A stretch of 64,000 nucleotides of DNA, from contig CAAFTU010000069.1 in NCBI GenBank assembly GCA_900766005.1, forward strand, positions 67,938 to 131,937, in the 5' to 3' direction. This DNA comes from an uncultured Bacteroides sp. (GTDB lineage: Bacteria > Bacteroidota > Bacteroidia > Bacteroidales > Bacteroidaceae). The number at the start of each line of letters is the position of its first letter. The first letter of the stretch is position 1. The position numbers were made by a program, and so were the translations under genes. Below, one piece after another: positions 60,182 through 64,000 of the stretch. Under the pieces are notes generated by a model that had not been told where the DNA came from, did not search any database, and saw only the letters and a program-made list of their open reading frames with translations.

Positions 60182-61312
60182 ATGGCAGGCATTTATCTTC
60201 ATATACCTTTTTGCAAAACACGTTGCATCTATTGCGATTTTTATTCGACAACACGCAGCGAGCTAAAAAACAAATACATCCATGCTCTCTGCAAAGAACT
60301 GACCTTACGTAAAGATTACCTAAGCTGTGAACCCATAGAAACAATCTATTTTGGAGGAGGAACACCCTCTCAATTGGACAAGGAAGATTTCCAACTCGTA
60401 TTTGAAACCATAGGAAAATATTATGATCTAAGTAAGTGCGAGGAAATCACTTTGGAAGCAAACCCAGACGACCTTTCCGATAAATACCTTCAAAATTTAG
60501 CTACGCTTCCATTCAACCGTATCAGTATGGGAATACAAACTTTTGACGATACCACCCTTCAACTACTAAAACGCCGCCACAATGCTCAGACAGCGATTGA
60601 AGCGGTAAAAAGATGTAGGGAAAACGGTTTCCAAAATATCAGTATTGACTTGATTTATGGCCTCCCTGGGGAAACAATGGAACGTTGGGAAAAAGACCTG
60701 CAACAAGCCATATCCCTCAATGTAGAACATATTTCTGCTTACCACTTAATTTATGAGGAGGATACAGCCATATACAAAATGCTGAAACAACATCAAATCT
60801 CAGAAGTGGAAGAAGACATGAGCTTGAAATTTTTCTCTGCCCTGATTGAGCAACTGCAAAAGGCCGGATTTGAGCATTATGAAATATCCAATTTTTGCCA
60901 ACCCGGTAAATACGCCCGCCATAATACATCCTACTGGCAAGGAATTCCTTACCTGGGATGTGGTCCCTCAGCACACTCATTCAATGGTACTACCCGCGAA
61001 TGGAATGTTTCGTCACTCGATACCTACATAAAAGGAATGGAAAGCGAACAGAGAGCTTTCGAAAAAGAAGAACTCGATATCTACACACGATATAACGAGT
61101 TTATTATTACGTCCCTTCGCACACGTTGGGGCTGTCCCATTCAAAAACTAAAAGACTCATTTGGAAATCAATTGGGGGATTATTGCATGAACATAGCTAC
61201 CCCTTATCTGAAAAACGGAAAACTGGAAATGAAAGAAGGTGCCTTACGACTCACAAAGGAGGGGATATTTATATCTGATAGCATTATGAGCGACCTTCTT
61301 TGGGTAGAGTAA
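60182..61312 (+). CDS. hemW: HemW-like radical SAM heme chaperone
   Basis: 376 residues from ATG 60182 (MAGIYLHIPFCKTRCIYCDF); the longer frame to 60029 has an untypical leader. The radical SAM triad with the fourth Cys-like FY is CxxxCxYC (IPFCKTRCIYCDFYS), then IYFGGGTPSQL and EANPDDL. The C-terminal HemN-like domain has a NFCQPGKYARHNTSYW segment. HemW inserts heme into respiratory proteins and lacks the oxidase function. Confidence 0.93.
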   Translation: MAGIYLHIPFCKTRCIYCDFYSTTRSELKNKYIHALCKELTLRKDYLSCEPIETIYFGGGTPSQLDKEDFQLVFETIGKYYDLSKCEEITLEANPDDLSDKYLQNLATLPFNRISMGIQTFDDTTLQLLKRRHNAQTAIEAVKRCRENGFQNISIDLIYGLPGETMERWEKDLQQAISLNVEHISAYHLIYEEDTAIYKMLKQHQISEVEEDMSLKFFSALIEQLQKAGFEHYEISNFCQPGKYARHNTSYWQGIPYLGCGPSAHSFNGTTREWNVSSLDTYIKGMESEQRAFEKEELDIYTRYNEFIITSLRTRWGCPIQKLKDSFGNQLGDYCMNIATPYLKNGKLEMKEGALRLTKEGIFISDSIMSDLLWVE

Positions 61313-61323
61313 GGTTTAAATAC

Positions 61324-61331
61324 TATCTTTG
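61324..61331 (+). promoter_or_regulatory. Bacteroides -7 element for the LysO pair
   Basis: TATCTTTG matches TAnnTTTG, 32 nt before the ATG at 61364. A TTTG lies about 25 nt upstream. Confidence 0.65.
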
Positions 61332-61363
61332 CAACCAAAAAGATAAAGACAACGATAAAAACT

Positions 61364-61648
61364 ATGTTTATAATAATCAGTATCATGCTCTTGGGGATAC
61401 TCACAGGCTACTTATCACGCAACAAACGACTGACCTATATACACAAAATCATTACTCTCCTCATCTGGATATTGCTTTTCCTCTTAGGGACAGATATAGG
61501 AAAAAACAAAACGATATTTAAAGAATTACCAACCTTGGGACTTGAAGCACTTATCATTACCCTAGGAGCTGTGATGGGAAGTGCCTTACTAGCCTGGGGA
61601 CTATGGTGTTATATTAAAAAAGAAGATAAAAAGGAGGAAGAAGCATGA
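61364..61648 (+). CDS. LysO-like exporter, N-terminal part (small subunit)
   Basis: 94 residues with three membrane spans (ISIMLLGILTGYL, ITLLIWILLFLLGTDIG, ALIITLGAVMGSALLAWGLW). The GTDIGKN motif is the first half of LysO (DUF340) proteins. It overlaps the next gene by 4 nt, so E. coli's single LysO is here split in two. Confidence 0.8.
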   Translation: MFIIISIMLLGILTGYLSRNKRLTYIHKIITLLIWILLFLLGTDIGKNKTIFKELPTLGLEALIITLGAVMGSALLAWGLWCYIKKEDKKEEEA

Positions 61649-62253
61649 AAGGAAGTCTGATTATCATTTCATTTTTTCTCATCGGATCATTTTGCGGATT
61701 CAACGAGCTACTTCCATCGTGCATAAAAGATTGGGACTTGAGTTTCTATGCTCTATGCGGATTAATGTTCTTTGTCGGTGTAAGCATTGGAAACGATCCT
61801 AAAACACTGAAAAGCTTCCGCTCACTGAATCCCCGCCTGATGCTGCTACCAATCGTTACGGTAGTTGGTACGCTGGCAGGATGCGCCGTGGCGAGCATAT
61901 TTCTTACTAAACACAGCAGCTTGGATTGCATGGCGGTAGGCGCTGGATTTGGCTATTATTCACTATCAAGTATATTCATTACAGAATACAAAGGGCCTGA
62001 ACTAGGAACAATAGCTTTGTTATCGAATATCCTACGAGAAGTAATAACATTGCTATGTACACCACTATTTGTACGATATTTCGGCAAATTATCCCCTATT
62101 TCAGTAGGAGGTGCAACCACTGAAGATACTACATTAGCTATTATTACACGATACTCAGGACAAGAATATGCTGTTATTTCTATCTTCCATGGAGTAATTA
62201 TTGACTTCTTCGTTCCCTTTTGCACTACGTTTCTCTGTTCAATATCATTTTAA
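61645..62253 (+). CDS. LysO-like lysine exporter, C-terminal part (large subunit)
   Basis: 202 residues with about six membrane spans. CGLMFFVGVSIGND mirrors the GTDIG repeat of the small partner, followed by AVGAGFGYYSLSSIFITEYKG and GGATTEDTTLAIITRYSGQEY, which are LysO signatures. Expected to export lysine or its analogues as a complex with the 61364 product. Confidence 0.88.
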   Translation: MKGSLIIISFFLIGSFCGFNELLPSCIKDWDLSFYALCGLMFFVGVSIGNDPKTLKSFRSLNPRLMLLPIVTVVGTLAGCAVASIFLTKHSSLDCMAVGAGFGYYSLSSIFITEYKGPELGTIALLSNILREVITLLCTPLFVRYFGKLSPISVGGATTEDTTLAIITRYSGQEYAVISIFHGVIIDFFVPFCTTFLCSISF

Positions 62254-62410
62254 CATCTATAATGCAGATATAAAAGCATTATGTAATTATCGTTCGCGAA
62301 CACGAATATCAAAAACACTTTAAAGAAACATTTTCGTAATCAAAAAGTAGTTTATTTCTTGATTTAAATCAAGAAATAAACCATGAAATGCTTTTTTATA
62401 TCCAATTATT

Positions 62411-62440
62411 TTTGCGCAATCAAACATATACCTACATTTG
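62411..62440 (+). promoter_or_regulatory. Promoter of the small secreted protein gene
   Basis: TTTG (62411-62414), 18 nt, TACATTTG (62433-62440). This gives a leader of about 100 nt before the ATG at 62548. Confidence 0.75.
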
Positions 62441-62547
62441 CATAGGATAAAGAATAAAACTAAGCGCTTAGAATACATTTTCAATAGGTATTAGATTTGT
62501 TTTTAAGAAGAGTTTTTAGGAATAACAATTAAAAAAAAGTAGGTATT

Positions 62548-62901
62548 ATGAAACATTTAGGATTAACAATAATGGCAGTATTCTGCCTTACTGCTACGGC
62601 TTTTGCAGCAGGGAATCAACCTACGACTGCAAAATGGGACAACAAGATTAACGTAAATAAACTAGGTAAGTATTTAAAATTGGACCCACAACAAAATGAA
62701 GAAGTAGCTGACATCTGCAAATTCTTCACTCAGGAAATGGGCAAAGCTACAACAGCAAAAAAAGACAAGGAAGCCAAACTGAAAAATGCTGTTTATGGCA
62801 ATTTAAAATTGATGAAACGTACACTTAGTGCTGAGCAATATTCAAAATATACAACACTGCTCAACATCACTCTACAAAATAGAGGCATTGAGTTGAAGTA
62901 A
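62548..62901 (+). CDS. Small secreted helical protein
   Basis: 117 residues. Signal peptide MKHLGLTIMAVFCLTATAFA with an AFA-A cleavage site. The mature part is helical, with YLKLDPQQNEEVADICKFF and LKLMKRTLSAEQYSKYTTLL. This recalls Spy/CpxP-type periplasmic proteins, but the family match is uncertain. Single gene with promoter and terminator. Confidence 0.8.
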   Translation: MKHLGLTIMAVFCLTATAFAAGNQPTTAKWDNKINVNKLGKYLKLDPQQNEEVADICKFFTQEMGKATTAKKDKEAKLKNAVYGNLKLMKRTLSAEQYSKYTTLLNITLQNRGIELK

Positions 62902-62975
62902 AAACATTATTAACAATGTATTCAATGGGTTATTGATGACCCTAAGTTGAGAATCAAACAAATCAACCTATATAA

Positions 62976-63004
62976 AAAGCCTGGTAGTCTACCGGGCTTT
63001 TTTT
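62976..63004 (+). terminator. Rho-independent terminator
   Basis: AAAGCCTGGTA pairs with TACCGGGCTTT (one wobble) over a GTC loop, followed by a T-run. Confidence 0.85.
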
Positions 63005-63223
63005 ATGTCTCCAATTCTGTACATTAGCAAATTTATAATAACCTTTTAGGCATTCTAACGACTATACCTATCAAGCAGATACTCATAGCATACTAGGAGT
63101 AAAACAACAAATACGACACCTTTATATTAAATAGTAGGTGAAGAAATAAATAGAAAGAAGAACAAGATAGCAAATAACAATTTATAATGATACGCCAACA
63201 CTATTTATACCTGTTAAAAGGGA

Positions 63224-63351
63224 TTGTATAAACTGTGAAAACCAAGTATCTTTGCAACATCAGAATTGAATTAATTAGTCATAATTTTATTACGTAGCCA
63301 CATTTAAGTAATAAACTAGCTCCTGCCGAAGTGATTTCGCCAGGAGCTAGT
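63224..63351 (+). ncRNA. Candidate small RNA or orphan transcript
   Basis: A promoter-like pair (TTG at 63224-63226, TATCTTTG at 63247-63254) is followed by about 60 nt without an ORF and then by a strong hairpin: ACTAGCTCCTG (63315-63325) with CAGGAGCTAGT (63341-63351) and an inner CGAA / TTCG helix. No T-run follows, so the 3' end is unsure. Confidence 0.4.
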
Positions 63352-63921
63352 CATATACAATCAAGAGCTAATGCAATACGAACCCCAAAATAAAGTACAA
63401 TAGACATTATATAAAGCGGAATATAAAAACCCAATAAAATAGCCCGCAATAAGTTGATGAAACAAACATTGTATCATATACAATAAACAATAGAAAGTAA
63501 AGAAGAAAGTTATGTTTCACTTTCACCAATGCCCCTTATTTGTCAACAACATATCGTGAAAGGTAGGACGACTCATAGTGAAAAGCCAGTACAGTGAATT
63601 GACTAAACGATCAACAGAGGAAAATAGTCGGTTGATGTAAAAGGAACTCATAGATATGATAAAAGGCGAAAATAAAAGAAAACTTCCCCACGCTGACACC
63701 AACAACCAATTAGAAAAAAAACTGAGAATAAGATCAATAAAGTACTTCACAGTGTGTTCTCAAACAGCGAATGCCAGCGTCTCTGCAGCAAAGCGATGAA
63801 ATAAAATACCTAAAACTGAGCTGCACCAGAGAAGTGCATTCAGAACCGTATTTACGGCTGCACATAGAAAAAAATACATACGCATGTCTGCAAGAAGAAG
63901 AAGAAAAGGATACAAAAAAAG
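63352..63921. other. Gene-poor stretch before the rRNA operon
   Basis: About 570 nt. Only short minus-strand frames with hydrophobic segments occur here (e.g. 63523-63750), with no promoter, ribosome site or family resemblance. I see no gene I can support. Confidence 0.5.
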
Positions 63922-63956
63922 AAAGCCTCCGACTCATTGCTGAATCGGAGGCTTTT
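63922..63956 (-). terminator. Terminator of the rRNA operon
   Basis: AAAGCCTCCGA pairs with TCGGAGGCTTT, with an inner TCA / TGA helix. It lies 8 nt after the 5S rRNA 3' end and has a T-run on the minus strand. Confidence 0.88.
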
Positions 63957-63964
63957 CAAGAAAA

Positions 63965-64000
63965 CGGCAGCTACCTACTCTCCCACTGTTACGCAGTACC
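63965..64000 (-). rRNA. rrf: 5S ribosomal RNA, 3' end only
   Basis: The minus strand reads GGTACTGCGTAACAGTGGGA, then GAGTAGGTAGCTGCCG: the conserved 3' part of Bacteroidales 5S rRNA. The rest of the gene, and presumably 23S and 16S, lies beyond the window. Confidence 0.92.

Noticed and set aside
63523..63937. Short hydrophobic minus-strand frames after the rRNA operon
   Set aside because: No promoter, ribosome site or family resemblance; AT-rich DNA readily gives such frames.
1..64000. CRISPR array
   Set aside because: No regularly spaced repeat series was found. The repeats seen are operator or transposase sites.

Overview
The window is chromosomal DNA of a gut Bacteroidales, most likely Bacteroides or Phocaeicola. 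The evidence is many promoters of the Bacteroides type (TTTG, about 20 nt, TAnnTTTG), the RprX/RprY two-component pair, a class II ribonucleotide reductase beside dnaA, a single lipid A acyltransferase of the HX4E type, and an EF-G paralogue typical of the group.

Layout. 1-17199 is ordinary chromosome: a truncated transporter, a cell-wall amidase and an MlaD-like protein, dnaA, a nitroreductase, class II ribonucleotide reductase, 4-alpha-glucanotransferase, folB, a three-gene minus-strand operon (mtaB, lipid A acyltransferase, glycosyltransferase), an acyl-CoA synthetase and a tiny lipoprotein. 17205-52651 is an apparently complete Mu-like transposable prophage of about 35.4 kb, flanked by the 5-bp duplication TTTTG, starting TG and ending CA. 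52657-64000 is chromosome again: rpsF-rpsR-rplI, a MarR regulator, rprXY, the EF-G paralogue, hemW, a split LysO-type exporter, a small secreted protein and, at the right edge on the minus strand, the 3' end of a 5S rRNA.

The prophage lies reversed: its left (regulatory) end is at 52651 and its right end at 17205. From the left end inward it has a LexA-like self-cleaving repressor (plus strand) diverging from a Ner-like regulator and the early operon: MuA-type DDE transposase, MuB-type ATPase, a RecA/DnaB-fold ATPase, GemA, a DUF3164 protein and several tiny genes. Then comes a possible middle regulator with a textbook Bacteroides promoter. The late genes form two divergent blocks. Small and large terminase, gp36, portal, MuF, gpG and gp37 run rightward from 36835. 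Protease/scaffold, capsid, sheath, tube, frameshifting tail chaperone, tape measure, baseplate, lysis cassette and tail fibres run leftward from 36680. The segment 17331-20760 holds late-end cargo of unknown function and an operator-studded promoter.

Points most worth following: the MuF head protein carries an AT-rich C-terminal zincin domain (HEFGH), a candidate virion-delivered toxin; four identical operator half-sites bracket the promoter of a two-gene operon at the phage right end and resemble sites at the repressor promoter 33 kb away; a conserved four-gene cassette of unknown role ends the tail operon; a large interleaved inverted-repeat (possible pseudoknot) sits beside it; a fibre-accessory gene is cut by one in-frame TAG; the tail chaperone has an A AAA AAA slippery site; and a unimolecular spanin completes a lysis cassette embedded among baseplate genes. 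No reverse transcriptase or diversity-generating retroelement and no CRISPR array was seen.
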